A stretch of DNA of 64,000 bases from RGDT01 sp964630925 (GTDB taxonomy: Bacteria; Planctomycetota; Planctomycetia; Gemmatales; Gemmataceae): assembly GCA_964630925.1 (NCBI GenBank), contig CAZVZK010000030.1:1-64000 (forward strand), in the 5' to 3' direction. The notes below the pieces were generated by a model. It did no database searches. It was not told the origin of the DNA and saw only the letters and a list, made by a program, of their open reading frames with translations. The position numbers and the translations under genes are program-made. How positions within the stretch are numbered: position 1 is the first letter of the stretch; every line of letters begins with the position of its first letter. Below are positions 49,984 through 59,472 of this stretch, piece by piece.

Positions 49984-51066
49984 ATGACACCCGGCCGGCA
50001 CGCCGTCCCTCGTCCCGTCATCGTCCTGCTCGCGGCGGCCATCCTCGCGGCGGCCGGCTGTCATCACGGCGGGCTGCGGCACGCGCAGCCCTCGCCGCTC
50101 CCGGACGTGCCGCGGGAGCTGGCCAAGCACACCCTCATGGACTACGTGATCGAGCCGCCCGACCTCCTCGTGATCGACGCCGTCTCGGTCGTCCCCAAGC
50201 CGCCCTACCGCGTCACGTCCGGCGACGTGCTGCTCGTGCAGGTCCCCAACGCCTTCGAGACCGAGCCGATCGCCGGCCCCTTCCCGATCGAGCCGGAGGG
50301 CACGGTCAACCTGGGCGCGGCCTACGGCATCGTCAAGGTGGCGGGCCTCACCGTCCCCGAGATCCGCGAGAAGCTGCTCGGCCACCTCAAGGACATCATC
50401 AAGGAGCCGAAGGTGTTCGTGGGCCTCGCCCAGACGCGGGCCATGCAGCAGATCCGCGGCCAGCACCTCGTCACGCCCGACGGCCGCGTCCGGCTGGGGG
50501 TCTACGGCGAGGTGCCGGTGGTCGGCCTGACCGTGCCGGAGGCCCGCCGTGCCATCGAGGCCCACCTGGGGCAGTACCTCCAGAATCCGGAGGTGTCGGT
50601 GGACGTGGCCGCATACAACAGCAAGCTGATCTACGTCGTCTTCGACGGGGGCGGCAGCGGGCAGCAGATCCTGCGCCTGCCGGTCACCGGCAACGACACG
50701 GTACTCGACGCCCTGGCGCAGGCGGGCGGCCTCACGCCGGTCTCCAGCGAGCACCGCATCTGGGTGGCCCGCCCCGCGCCGGCCGACTCCCCCGGTGACC
50801 AGATGCTGCCCGTGGACTGGGTCGGCATCACCGCCGCGGGCCGCACGGCGACGAACTACCAGCTGCTCCCGGGCGACCGCATCTACGTCCAGGCCAGGCC
50901 GCTGGTCCGCGTGGACACCGCCCTCGCCCGGGTCATCGCCCCGTTCGAGCGGATCTTCGGGTTCACCCTGCTCGGCACCTCTTCCATCCGCGCCCTCCGG
51001 TTCACCGCCAACAACGGTGGCAACGGCGGCAATGGGGGCGGCGGCGGCGGCTTCGGCGGGTTCTGA
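49984..51066 (+). CDS. Polysaccharide biosynthesis/export lipoprotein (Wza-like), 360 aa
   Basis: This 360-aa protein has a signal peptide with a lipobox-like end (AAAILAAAGC), suggesting an outer-membrane lipoprotein. It has the Poly_export domain (YRVTSGDVLLVQVPNAF; PFPIEPEGTVNLG) and SLBB-like segments (VTPDGRVRLGVYGEVPVVGL; TVPEARRAIEAHLGQYL). The C-terminus is a Gly/Asn-rich tail (GGNGGNGGGGGGFGGF). It forms the outer-membrane channel for exopolysaccharide. AAGGGG precedes the chosen ATG. No inner-membrane Wzc partner or flippase is found within the window. Confidence 0.9.
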   Translation: MTPGRHAVPRPVIVLLAAAILAAAGCHHGGLRHAQPSPLPDVPRELAKHTLMDYVIEPPDLLVIDAVSVVPKPPYRVTSGDVLLVQVPNAFETEPIAGPFPIEPEGTVNLGAAYGIVKVAGLTVPEIREKLLGHLKDIIKEPKVFVGLAQTRAMQQIRGQHLVTPDGRVRLGVYGEVPVVGLTVPEARRAIEAHLGQYLQNPEVSVDVAAYNSKLIYVVFDGGGSGQQILRLPVTGNDTVLDALAQAGGLTPVSSEHRIWVARPAPADSPGDQMLPVDWVGITAAGRTATNYQLLPGDRIYVQARPLVRVDTALARVIAPFERIFGFTLLGTSSIRALRFTANNGGNGGNGGGGGGFGGF

Positions 51067-51080
51067 CGCCCCCGGCCTGG

Positions 51081-51118
51081 TATAATGTCCCGCGGGGCCG
51101 GCCTTCCCGGCCCCGCGG
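51081..51118 (+). promoter_or_regulatory. Candidate -10 box and 12-bp hairpin before 51143 gene
   Basis: A consensus TATAAT lies at 51081-51086, 57 bases before the ATG of the secreted gene; no convincing -35 box at the right spacing is seen. Just after it CCGCGGGGCCGG (51090-51101) pairs perfectly with 51107-51118. The hairpin could instead be the terminator of the Wza-like gene. Confidence 0.35.
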
Positions 51119-51142
51119 CCGTCGCCCGGAGGACACTCGCCG

Positions 51143-51604
51143 ATGAAGAGACCGACCCTCGCGGCCCTGCTCGCGGCCGCCCTGCTGTTCCCGGCCGCCG
51201 CCACCGCCCAGGGCCTCCGCCCCGGAATCGCGCCCAACACCCGCCCGGCGTTCAGCCCCTACCTGAACCTCCTCCGCCCGGGCACCTCGCCCGCGTTGAA
51301 CTACTACGGCCTGGTCCGGCCGGAGCTGGCCTTCCGCGACTCCATCCAGACCCTCCAGGGGGACGTGGCGACGAACCGCCGGCTGATCACCACCGGCCAG
51401 GGGGGTGCGGCCGGCGAGGTGACGACGGGCCACAACGCCAGGTACCTCAACACCGGCGGGTACTTCCTGAACATGACCGGCGGGACGGGCGGCACCGGGG
51501 GCGGGGGGACGCCGGCCGGCCGGCCCGCCGGCTTGCAGGGGGGTGGCGCCCGCGCGGGGGGGAAGGCGCCGGCGAAGGCGCCCGCCGGCGGCAAGGGCAA
51601 GTGA
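51143..51604 (+). CDS. Small secreted Gly-rich protein, 153 aa
   Basis: This 153-aa protein has a signal peptide (RPTLAALLAAALLFPAAATA). A conserved-looking block follows (RPAFSPYLNLLRPGTSPALN, then YYGLVRPELAF), known from other short planctomycete secreted proteins. The second half is Gly/Ala/Lys-rich and low in complexity (GGTGGTGGGGTPAG; APAKAPAGGKGK). GGAGGA lies ten bases before the ATG. The function is unknown. It ends 7 bp before the stop of the convergent FHA gene. Confidence 0.7.
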   Translation: MKRPTLAALLAAALLFPAAATAQGLRPGIAPNTRPAFSPYLNLLRPGTSPALNYYGLVRPELAFRDSIQTLQGDVATNRRLITTGQGGAAGEVTTGHNARYLNTGGYFLNMTGGTGGTGGGGTPAGRPAGLQGGGARAGGKAPAKAPAGGKGK

Positions 51605-51611
51605 GCGGGGC

Positions 51612-52985
51612 CTACCCGCCGAAGCCGGGCAACGCGCCCAGGATCCGCTGCCAGATGGTCTGCCTCTGGGCCTCCAGGGCCGCGATCTTCGCGGCCAGGG
51701 CGCCGTGAACGTCCGCGTCCGCCTCCGCGTTGGCCGGCGGGGGTGGGGTCGGGCCCGGTGGCGGGGCCTCGGGGGCTTCGGCCGGTGGCTGGGGCGTCGG
51801 CCTCGGGGCCGGGGCGTGGGAGGCCGCGGCCCCGTTGATCGGCGCCGGCTGCCTGGCACGCCCTGGCGGCTTCTCGCGACGCGCCTCCTCGGCGGCCCTG
51901 GCGAGCGCTTGCTGGTTGAGACGCGCCTCCTGGATCTCCAGGCTCAGCTCACGCAGACGTTGTAGCTCGGTGCGGACGAGGTCCATCTGGTCCGTGTGCA
52001 TCCGGTGGATCATCTGCATCATCATGAGCAGCGTCTGCTGGAACTGGTCCATCATGTGCTGCTGCATCTGCCCGAACTGCTGGAGGATGGGCAGCAGCGC
52101 CGCGTTCCCGACCTCCAGGGCCGCGGGGGGCCCCGGCGGGGACGGGTCGGGCAGGGCGGCCGGGAGGAACGTGGGCTGCGGGGCGGGCACGAGGGTTTGC
52201 GGGCCGTCCGCCCCGGGGAGCCCGAGGGGGCGGGCGACGCGGCCCGGGGCGGGCTTCTCCAGGAGGGTGACCGTCTGGACCGGGGACCGGGGGCGGAAGA
52301 CCACGTTGTACGGCCCCACCCCCAGACAATCGCCCTCGCGGACCGCCCCGGATTTCGCCCGCGCCCCGTTGAGGGTGATCCCCCCGGCGCTGCACAGGTC
52401 GGCCACCCAGAAGCCCGCCGGCGTGACGACGAGGCAGCAGTGATACTTCGAGACGCCCGGCCCGACCAGCTTCACCCGGGCGTCCGGCGCCCGGCCGATG
52501 AGGGCGAGGCAGCGGTTGATCCGCCACTGGGAGACGATGCGGCCGTCGAGCATGATGTCGGCGGAGAGCTGGGGCAGCATCGATGAATCCGGGGTACGCT
52601 CGGACAACGGCTCGGCCGGCGGCCCCCATTCCCATTCGGGATCCTCGGCCGGGGTCAGCTCGCAGCGGACGTGGAACGGCCCCACGCGGACGAACTCCCG
52701 TGGGCGCAGCCACGCGGCCGCGCACGGGCTCATGCCCCGGAAGCACCCCGTGCGGCTGCCCAGATCGACCGCGTACACCCGCCCCGCGAGCACCTGGAGG
52801 TAGAGGTGGGTCGAGCTGACGCGCTCGTCATCCAGGGCCACGTCGCAACGGGCCTCCCTCCCCGCCACCACGCAGGGGGCCTCGATCGTGTGCTCCCGCC
52901 GTTCACCGTCGGCCGGGCCGACGGCGGTGACGCTCAGCGGCCCCTGGGCGCCGCAGGCCGCGAGGAACGTGTCTTGGTTCTGCAT
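51612..52985 (-). CDS. Double-FHA-domain protein, 457 aa
   Basis: This 457-aa cytoplasmic protein has two forkhead-associated domains that bind phosphothreonine. The first (about residues 35-110) has VVAGREARCDVALDDERVSS and the THLYL strand. The second (about 155-225) has LIGRAPDARVKLVGPGVSKY, HC and LNGARAKSG. A Pro-rich stretch follows, then a Met/Gln-rich coiled coil (MQQHMMDQFQQTLLMMMQMI), another Pro-rich linker and a terminal helix. It likely links Ser/Thr kinase signalling to a partner. A kinase gene lies 3 kb away. There is no signal peptide. Confidence 0.88.
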   Translation of the reverse strand: MQNQDTFLAACGAQGPLSVTAVGPADGERREHTIEAPCVVAGREARCDVALDDERVSSTHLYLQVLAGRVYAVDLGSRTGCFRGMSPCAAAWLRPREFVRVGPFHVRCELTPAEDPEWEWGPPAEPLSERTPDSSMLPQLSADIMLDGRIVSQWRINRCLALIGRAPDARVKLVGPGVSKYHCCLVVTPAGFWVADLCSAGGITLNGARAKSGAVREGDCLGVGPYNVVFRPRSPVQTVTLLEKPAPGRVARPLGLPGADGPQTLVPAPQPTFLPAALPDPSPPGPPAALEVGNAALLPILQQFGQMQQHMMDQFQQTLLMMMQMIHRMHTDQMDLVRTELQRLRELSLEIQEARLNQQALARAAEEARREKPPGRARQPAPINGAAASHAPAPRPTPQPPAEAPEAPPPGPTPPPPANAEADADVHGALAAKIAALEAQRQTIWQRILGALPGFGG

Positions 52986-53393
52986 GGGCAGCGGGTCACC
53001 TCGGGGCGGGGCAGGCCCTGTCCTTCTGCCTGTCTCCCCATTTTACCTCCCTCATCGACTCGCCGCCAGCCTCTGGCGCCGATCGGGAGCATTCCCGTAC
53101 CAGCGCGGGGGGGGCGTGAAGTGGGCGTGTGGCCAGGTGACCCGCGCACCCGGCGCCGACCGGCGGCTCCGTGCGTCAAAGAACGCCGGGTCACCTGGCC
53201 ACTCGGGTTGGAAAGTGGCCGGGTGACTTCAGGGCTGGCTTTGCGTTTCATGGGGGCAATTCGCCGCGCAGGGATGACGCTCCCGGTGCCGCGTGCCTCA
53301 CTTCGAGGCATCGGGCTCCGAGAGCGTGCCGAGAGCGTCGGCGATTGCTGAACGCCACCGGGCGGAGCCCGGCACCTCATCGTGGCGCCGCCG
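52986..53393. repeat. Gene-free gap with GTGGCCAGGTGACCCG inverted repeat
   Basis: This gap of 408 bp has no supported gene. At 53129-53144 and 53187-53202 a perfect 16-bp inverted repeat (GTGGCCAGGTGACCCG) is separated by 42 bases. A third partial copy (AGTGGCCGGGTGAC) follows at about 53214. The same core occurs in the 21.4-21.7 kb repeat cluster, so this is a dispersed element. It lies downstream of speA and upstream of the FHA gene, both on the minus strand, so it may also bear their terminator or promoter. Confidence 0.55.
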
Positions 53394-55340
53394 TCACGCC
53401 TCTTCGAGGTACGTGTAGCCGTCCAGGCCGTTCTCGTAGAACTGGATGAACTTCTTCGACTCGCTCGCCGAGATCTTCCCGGCCTTCACCGCGCGCTCCA
53501 GGTCCTTTCGCAGCAGCTCGGTCATCTTCTCGCCGTTGAACTGCACGTAGGCCAGCACCTCGCGCACGGTGTCGCCCTTGATCACCTCGTCGATGGTGTA
53601 CTCGCCGTCGTCGTCGATGCTGACGTGGACCGCGTTGGTGTCGCCGAACAGGTTGTGCAGGTCGCCCAGGATCTCCTGATACGCCCCGAGCAGGAACGCC
53701 CCCAGGTAGTACGGCTCCTCCGGACGCAGCGGGTGCAGCTGCAGCGTGTTCCGCACGTCGCGGAGGTCGATGAACTGGTCCACCTTGCCGTCGGAGTCGC
53801 AGGTGATGTCGCCCAGCACCCCGCGCCGCGTCGGCTCCTCGTTCAGCCGGTGGATCGGCATGATGGGGAAGAGCTGCTTGATCGCCCAGCTATCCGGCAT
53901 CGACTGGAACACGCTGAAGTTGCAGAAGTACGTGTCCGACAGCAGCGACTCGAGGCCCTGCAGCTCCTCCGGGGTGTACTCCAGCTCGCGCACCATCCGC
54001 AGGATCTTGCTGCACACCGCCCAGAACAGCCGCTCCACCAGCGCCCGGTGCTCGATGGGCATGCTGCCCAGGTTGAAGTGGTCCAGCGCCTCGTCCACCG
54101 CCTGCACCGCGTCGTGGTAGCTCTCCAGCAGGTTCTTCTTCTTCAGGTCGCGGTGGATGCCGAAGAGGTCCGTCACCTGCTGCGGGGCCTCGGGCGGCAG
54201 CTCCGGCGGCACCTGGAAGCGGTCGAAGTCGCTGACGCCCAGCACGTCGAAGACGAGCATGCTGTGGTACGCGACCACCGCCCGGCCCGATTCGCTCACG
54301 ATGGTCGGGTGCGGCACCGAGCACTCGTCGCAGACGCTCTTGATGCGGAACACCACGTCGTTGGCGTACTCCTGCAGCGTGTAGTTCACGCTCGACTCGA
54401 AGTCGGTCTGCGAGCCGTCGTAGTCGATGCCCAGGCCGCCGCCCACGTCGAGGAACCGAACGCCGGCGCCGACGCGGTGCAATTCGACGTACACGCGTGT
54501 GGCCTCGGTGAGGGCGTTCTTGATGGAGCGGATGTTGGTGATCTGGCTGCCGAGGTGGAAGTGGACGAGCTGGAGGCAGTCCTCCATGCCCCGCTTCTTG
54601 AGCGACTCGACGGCCTCCAGCGCCTCGCTGAGGGTCAGGCCGAACTTCGAGCGGTAGCCCGCCGACGAGCGCCACCGCCCCGCGCCGCGTGCGGCGAGCT
54701 TGACGCGCACGCCGATCACCGGGCGCACCTTGAGCTGCTCCGCGTGGCGGATGATGAGGTCCAGCTCGCTGTACTTCTCGACGACGGGGATGACCTGCTT
54801 GCCGATCTTGCGGGCGAGCATGGCCATCTGGATGAACTCGTCGTCCTTGAAGCCGTTGCAGATGATGGGGGTGTTGTTCTCCGCGGCCCGCCCGCCGCCG
54901 TTGGTCAGGGCGAGGACGGCGAGCAATTCGGGCTTGCTGCCGGCCTCCAGGCCGAAGTCATACGGCTTGCCGAAATCCAGGATCTCCTCGACGACCTGGC
55001 GCTGCTGGTTGACCTTGATGGGGTAGACGCAGACGTACTTGTTGCCGTACTCGAACTCCTTGATGGCGTTGCAGAACGCCTCGTGCAGCTCGCCGACGCG
55101 GTGGCGGAGGATGTCGGTGAAGCGGAGGAGGATGGGGAGCTGGATGCCGCGGGCCTGGAGCTGATCGACGATCTCCTTGAGGTCCACGAAGCGGTCGGAC
55201 CGCTTGGTCGGGTGGACCTGGAGGTGCCCCGAGCGGCCGATCGAGAAATAGCCCTTGCCCCAGTTGCGGACGCCGTACGTCTCGATGGCGTCGGCGATCT
55301 TCCACTTCTCCATCAATTCCGGCTCTGCGCCCTTGGCCAT
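53394..55340 (-). CDS. speA: Biosynthetic arginine decarboxylase
   Basis: This 648-aa pyridoxal-phosphate enzyme converts arginine to agmatine in the polyamine pathway. PLP-binding Lys109 lies in YPIKVNQQRQ. Other family blocks are DFGLEAGSKPELLAVLAL, GYRSKFGLTLSEALEAVE, FHLGSQITNI, FLDVGGGLGIDYDGS, SESGRAVVAYHSMLVFDVL and DTYFCNFSVFQSMPDSWAI. The length is normal for SpeA. The ATG at 55340 (MAKGAEPELMEKWKIADAIE) was preferred because the extra upstream residues do not look coding. It is cytoplasmic. No agmatinase gene is in the window. Confidence 0.97.
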   Translation of the reverse strand: MAKGAEPELMEKWKIADAIETYGVRNWGKGYFSIGRSGHLQVHPTKRSDRFVDLKEIVDQLQARGIQLPILLRFTDILRHRVGELHEAFCNAIKEFEYGNKYVCVYPIKVNQQRQVVEEILDFGKPYDFGLEAGSKPELLAVLALTNGGGRAAENNTPIICNGFKDDEFIQMAMLARKIGKQVIPVVEKYSELDLIIRHAEQLKVRPVIGVRVKLAARGAGRWRSSAGYRSKFGLTLSEALEAVESLKKRGMEDCLQLVHFHLGSQITNIRSIKNALTEATRVYVELHRVGAGVRFLDVGGGLGIDYDGSQTDFESSVNYTLQEYANDVVFRIKSVCDECSVPHPTIVSESGRAVVAYHSMLVFDVLGVSDFDRFQVPPELPPEAPQQVTDLFGIHRDLKKKNLLESYHDAVQAVDEALDHFNLGSMPIEHRALVERLFWAVCSKILRMVRELEYTPEELQGLESLLSDTYFCNFSVFQSMPDSWAIKQLFPIMPIHRLNEEPTRRGVLGDITCDSDGKVDQFIDLRDVRNTLQLHPLRPEEPYYLGAFLLGAYQEILGDLHNLFGDTNAVHVSIDDDGEYTIDEVIKGDTVREVLAYVQFNGEKMTELLRKDLERAVKAGKISASESKKFIQFYENGLDGYTYLEEA

Positions 55341-55543
55341 CGAGTGGGCCCCTCTCGTCGAAACGGGTTGTCGGCGGAAGGCTGCACCGCACCTGTTCTC
55401 TGTCCGTAGGGCCAGGCCGCAGCTTGTCGTTAGTATAGGGGTGCGGGCAGCGCGGCAAGTGGAGGAGGGCCGCCGGCGCGGGATGTGCAATACGGATACA
55501 CCAGGGGGGCGATTACGATGCAGCGTGGGGGCTGGGGAATGAA

Positions 55544-55584
55544 GGCGGGCAGGCTGAAGACCCGCTGTCTTCTGCCTGCCCGCC
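55544..55584 (-). terminator. Terminator-like hairpin after 63-aa gene
   Basis: GGCGGGCAGG pairs perfectly with CCTGCCCGCC over 10 bp, with an inner GAAGAC/GTCTTC stem, giving one long hairpin 33 bp past the stop of the 63-aa gene. On the minus strand TTCATTCCCC follows, so it is a plausible but T-poor terminator. Confidence 0.6.
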
Positions 55585-55616
55585 CTGCCGTGCCACCGCC
55601 GCCAGCCGTCGCCCGA

Positions 55617-55808
55617 TCAGCCCTCGCCTTCCGTCATCGGCCGGCACACCATGCGGCCGTTCTCGTCTTGAACCCAGATGAAGCCGTTGCTGTCGGGCCG
55701 ACCGTCGGCCGCCGGGCCGCGGCCGGCCATCGCGGAGTTCAGCTCGCGCGCGTTCAGCCCGGCCTTGCGTCCCTGGGTCAGCAGCCGCTCGTATTCGCTC
55801 TTTGTCAC
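55617..55808 (-). CDS. Hypothetical protein, 63 aa
   Basis: This 63-aa protein starts at GTG 55808 with an AGGTG site nearby. It reads MTKSEYERLLTQGRKAGLNA, then an Ala/Gly/Asp-rich turn and NGFIWVQDENGRMVCRPMTE. Codon bias supports it. No family is recognised. It is divergent from the kinase gene (143 bp between them) and has its own hairpin downstream. Confidence 0.6.
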   Translation of the reverse strand: MTKSEYERLLTQGRKAGLNARELNSAMAGRGPAADGRPDSNGFIWVQDENGRMVCRPMTEGEG

Positions 55809-55951
55809 GGCATCACCTGCTTGGGCCTTACCGTCCTAACCAATCTATAGCATCTTCGGCGCCGCGGCGGGCTGATGTACAACAATATGCCCTTGCCGGC
55901 ACGCCGATGCTGGCCCGACAATAGCCTGCCGCACGCCCGGGGGACGCCCGA

Positions 55952-58900
55952 ATGAGCGACGAGAGCCCGGCCGTCGGCCCCGCCGAGCCGGCCCTCGCGC
56001 GGGCCGAGACGCTCGACGCCCTCCTGCGCTCCGGCCTCCTCTCCCCCGAGCAGGCGGCCACGCTCGACGCCGAATTCCCACCCGGCGCTCTCCCCCAACG
56101 CCCCCTCGGGCGCGCCCTCATGGCCCGCGGCTGGCTCACCGCGTTCCAGGCCAACCGCCTCCTGTCCGGACGCGCCGCCGAGCTGTCCGTCGGCGGCAAG
56201 TACCTCTTGTGTGATGTGATCGGGGAAGGCGGGATGGGTCAGGTCTTCCGCGCACGCCACCTGGCGCTGGGGCGGCCCGTCGCCCTGAAGGTCATCCGCC
56301 CCGGACGCGCCGGCCCCGACATGGTCCGCCGCTTCGAGCGCGAGGTCCGCGCCGCCGCACGCCTCTCGCCCCACCCCAACGTCGCCGCCGCCCTCGACGC
56401 CGGCGAGGCCGCCGGCTCGCTCTACCTGGTCATGGAGCTGGTCGAGGGCAAGGACCTCGCCCGCCTCATCAAGGAGTCCGGCCCCCTCCCCGTCCCCCTG
56501 GCCTGCGAGTACGCCCGCCAGGCCGCGCTCGGGCTGCAGCACGCCCACGAGGCCGGCCTCGTCCACCGCGACGTGAAGCCGTCCAACCTCATCGTCACCC
56601 CCGCCGGCGTGGTCAAGCTCCTCGACCTCGGCCTGGCCCGCATCGCCGCCGACGGCGACGAGACCTCCTCCTCCCTGACCGAGTCGGGCGTCGTCGCCGG
56701 CACGCCGGATTACATCGCCCCCGAACAGGTGATGGACACCCACCGCGCCGACACCCGCGCCGACCTGTACTCCCTCGGCTGCACCCTGTACCACCTGATC
56801 GGCGGCCGCGCCCCCTTCGCCGGGTCATCGCCCGGCCAGAAGCTCGTCCTGCACCAGACGAAGGAGCCGCCGCCCCTGGCCTCCCTCCGCCCCGACGTGC
56901 CCGCCGCGGTGGCCGCCTTCGTCGCCCGCCTGATGGCCAAGACGCCCGAGGGCCGGTACGCCACGCCCGGTGAAGCCGCCGCCGTCCTCGCCCGCCTCCT
57001 CGCCGAGGGGCGGTGCGTGGAGCGGTCGGAGTTCGAGGGGTTGGTGGACACGTCGGCGCTGATCCAGCCGCCACGGCCGAGCCGGCCAGAGGGCATCTCG
57101 CGCCGGGCCCTGCTCGCCGGCGCCGCGGGCGCCGGGGCCGTCGCGGCGCTGGCCGGGCTGGGCTGGTGGCTGTCGCGTCCGCCGCACCCCCTGCCCGGGC
57201 CGCCGCCCCCGCCGCCCCCAACGGACCCTCTCGCCGCCCTGCGCCACGACACGCTGCCGGTGTCGGAGCGGTCCGGCCTCGTCCCGCAGGAGGTGGTGCA
57301 GGTGCTGGGCACCTCCGCCGGACGGCACCGCGACGGCGTCTCCGGCCTCGCCTTCACCCCGGACGGCAAGCACCTCCTCAGCGCCGGGCACGACGGCGTG
57401 GTGTTCGTCCGCGACGGCGACACCCTCGCCTGCAAGGACGCCCTGCGCCTGGGGTCGCCCGCCACCGCCCTCGCCCTCAGCCCCGACGGCGGCACCGCCC
57501 ACGCCTGGGAGAGCGGCGCCACCTCCGGGCGTTGGTCCTGGGAGTGGCGCAAGGGCCAGCGTGGCGTCCTCGGGCGCGGCGCCGACGGCCTCGCCCAGTG
57601 CCTCTCGCCCGACGGCGCCCGCGCCCTGTACGCCTGGTCCAGCCGCATCGAGCTGCTCGACGCCTCCTCGGGCAAGGCCATCTTCTCCCTCAAGCAGAAG
57701 ATCGAGGCGCCGCTGCATGGACACCTGGGTCGGGCCTTCTCCCCCGACTCGAAACTGGCCCTCGTGTCCGGCGGCCGGATGGGCGAGGTGCTCCTCCTCG
57801 ACGCGGTGTCCGGCGAGATGATCCGCCGGTTCGAGAAGGCACACGACCACTGGGTGACCGCCCTGGCATTCCTGCCCGACGGCTCCGGCTTCCTGTCAGG
57901 CGGCTACGAGGGCCTGATCCGCCGCCACGCCCTCACCGGCGGCCCGCCGTCGTTCACCCTGAGCCACGGCTCCTACGTGACCTGCCTCGCCGTCTCACCC
58001 GACGGCAAGCGGGCCGTCAGCGGCGGCGTGACGGTGCTCCGCTTCTGGGACGTGGAGCGTCCGAGGGCCGCCCATTCGTTCAAGACGGGGGGCACGCGCG
58101 TGGTGGCGGCGGCGTTCCGGCCCGACGGGGCCGTGGCCGCCGGCGACGAGAGCGGGCGTGTCCGCCTCTTCGACGCGGCAGGCGAGGAGCGTTCGCCGCC
58201 CTGGCCCCTCGCCTTCCCGGCCGGCTCCGTCGCCGTCACCCCGGCGGGGGCCGTGCTGGCGTCCGGCGGCGCCGTGGCCCTGTGGCCGACGCCGCGGCGC
58301 GCCCCCGCCTGGGCCTTGGACGAGCCGTCGGGCGTCCACGCCGTCGCCCTGTCCCCCGACGGGGAGGCCGCCCTCATCGCCGGGCTGAACGGCATGCTGC
58401 GCCTCCGACGCGTCTCCGACGGCGGGCTGGTCAGGACGCTGGAGGGGGTGACGGCCCACGTCCGCGCCGCCGCCTTCATCCCCGGAACGCGCCTGGCCGC
58501 CGCCGCCGGCGGACAGGCCGCCAAGGCCCCGCCTGGCTCGCACATCCCCACCTGGCCGCTCAACGATTGCGCCATCCACCTGTGGGACATCGACACCGGC
58601 AAGGTCACGGGCCGCCTCCTGGCCCACACCTCCCCCGTGGTGTCTCTGTCGGTGTCCGCCGACGGCACGCGCCTCCTGAGCGGCAGCACCGGGCCGACCG
58701 ACGCCCCCGACCGCTCCCTGCGTCTGTGGGACGTCCGCGATGGCCGCACCCTGTGGCACGCCCGCTCGCGCTGGGACGCGGCCATCCACGCCGTCGCCCT
58801 GTCGCCCGACGGCACGCTCGCCGCAGCCGCCACGTCGGACCCGGCCCACGCCCTGCACCTGTACGATCTGCGCGTCGAGGCCGGTGTGCCGGCGGCGGAG

Positions 58901-59134
58901 CCACGCGGCCACATCGCGCCCCTCACCGCCGTGTGCTTCTCGCCCGACGGGGGGCGGATCTTCACCGCCGACGGGGCGGGGATGGTGCGGGCGTGGACGC
59001 CGGCGGGCAGGCCCGACGGGCAGTGCCGTCTGGCGGGGCGTGTCAACGCGCTGGCGGCGTTCAACGCCCGCCACGTCGCCTGCGCCAACAACGACGGGAC
59101 GGTCTACGTCCTGCGTCCGGGCAAGCCGGGGTGA
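55952..59134 (+). CDS. Ser/Thr protein kinase with membrane segment and WD40 repeats
   Basis: This 1060-aa protein combines signalling and scaffold modules. Residues 20-75 form a helical cap common in Gemmataceae kinases (RGWLTAFQANRLLSGRA). The kinase domain runs from about 84 to 345: IGEGGMGQVF, Lys113 (VALKVI), HRDVKPSN (Asp207), DLGLAR (Asp225) and APEQ. A Tat-like or transmembrane segment lies near 382-402 (SRRALLAGAAGAGAVAALAG), then a Pro-rich linker, then WD40 repeats (about 445-1055) with repeated SPDG and HLWD-type blocks. The kinase faces the cytoplasm; the repeat part is probably on the other side of the membrane. It phosphorylates Ser/Thr on unknown targets. Confidence 0.93.
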   Translation: MSDESPAVGPAEPALARAETLDALLRSGLLSPEQAATLDAEFPPGALPQRPLGRALMARGWLTAFQANRLLSGRAAELSVGGKYLLCDVIGEGGMGQVFRARHLALGRPVALKVIRPGRAGPDMVRRFEREVRAAARLSPHPNVAAALDAGEAAGSLYLVMELVEGKDLARLIKESGPLPVPLACEYARQAALGLQHAHEAGLVHRDVKPSNLIVTPAGVVKLLDLGLARIAADGDETSSSLTESGVVAGTPDYIAPEQVMDTHRADTRADLYSLGCTLYHLIGGRAPFAGSSPGQKLVLHQTKEPPPLASLRPDVPAAVAAFVARLMAKTPEGRYATPGEAAAVLARLLAEGRCVERSEFEGLVDTSALIQPPRPSRPEGISRRALLAGAAGAGAVAALAGLGWWLSRPPHPLPGPPPPPPPTDPLAALRHDTLPVSERSGLVPQEVVQVLGTSAGRHRDGVSGLAFTPDGKHLLSAGHDGVVFVRDGDTLACKDALRLGSPATALALSPDGGTAHAWESGATSGRWSWEWRKGQRGVLGRGADGLAQCLSPDGARALYAWSSRIELLDASSGKAIFSLKQKIEAPLHGHLGRAFSPDSKLALVSGGRMGEVLLLDAVSGEMIRRFEKAHDHWVTALAFLPDGSGFLSGGYEGLIRRHALTGGPPSFTLSHGSYVTCLAVSPDGKRAVSGGVTVLRFWDVERPRAAHSFKTGGTRVVAAAFRPDGAVAAGDESGRVRLFDAAGEERSPPWPLAFPAGSVAVTPAGAVLASGGAVALWPTPRRAPAWALDEPSGVHAVALSPDGEAALIAGLNGMLRLRRVSDGGLVRTLEGVTAHVRAAAFIPGTRLAAAAGGQAAKAPPGSHIPTWPLNDCAIHLWDIDTGKVTGRLLAHTSPVVSLSVSADGTRLLSGSTGPTDAPDRSLRLWDVRDGRTLWHARSRWDAAIHAVALSPDGTLAAAATSDPAHALHLYDLRVEAGVPAAEPRGHIAPLTAVCFSPDGGRIFTADGAGMVRAWTPAGRPDGQCRLAGRVNALAAFNARHVACANNDGTVYVLRPGKPG

Positions 59135-59209
59135 CGGCGCGACCCTGAGCAGGCCGTTGACAGAAGGTCCCCCGTAGCCGTTCACCCGACATGTGGGGTT
59201 AGACGAAAT

Positions 59210-59380
59210 GAGACGTGGAGGGCGGCCACGGCACGGGAGTGGGTGGCCTGACCACTTGCCGTGAAATGCAAATCCCGCCACGAATTTGCATTGCAGCGGG
59301 TTGCCTGGGGGGGTGCAATGCAATGCAATCCGCACCCGCCGGCCACACCCGCTGTCTAATTCCGTCCAATTCCCACACCC
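59210..59380. repeat. Dispersed non-coding repeat, copy 2
   Basis: This copy matches the repeat at 38327-38505 in the same orientation. It has the internal stem ATGCAAAT/ATTTGCAT (59266-59290, perfect 8 bp), GCAATGCAATGCAATCCG, CCGGCCACACC and GTCTAATTCCGTCCAATTCC. It lies in the 338-bp gap between the kinase and the frameshifted small gene. The rest of that gap shows nothing else I can support. Confidence 0.7.
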
Positions 59381-59472
59381 GCCTGGTCGGTTACGGTCCC
59401 CCGTGCCTTTCACTGGCTGGGTCGGCCCTCCCTCCACGCCCCCGCCTGCCCTCCGTCCGAGGAGGCCGTGCC

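Noticed and set aside
53382..55409. 675-codon plus-strand frame
   Set aside because: It is antisense to speA, whose catalytic motifs are complete.
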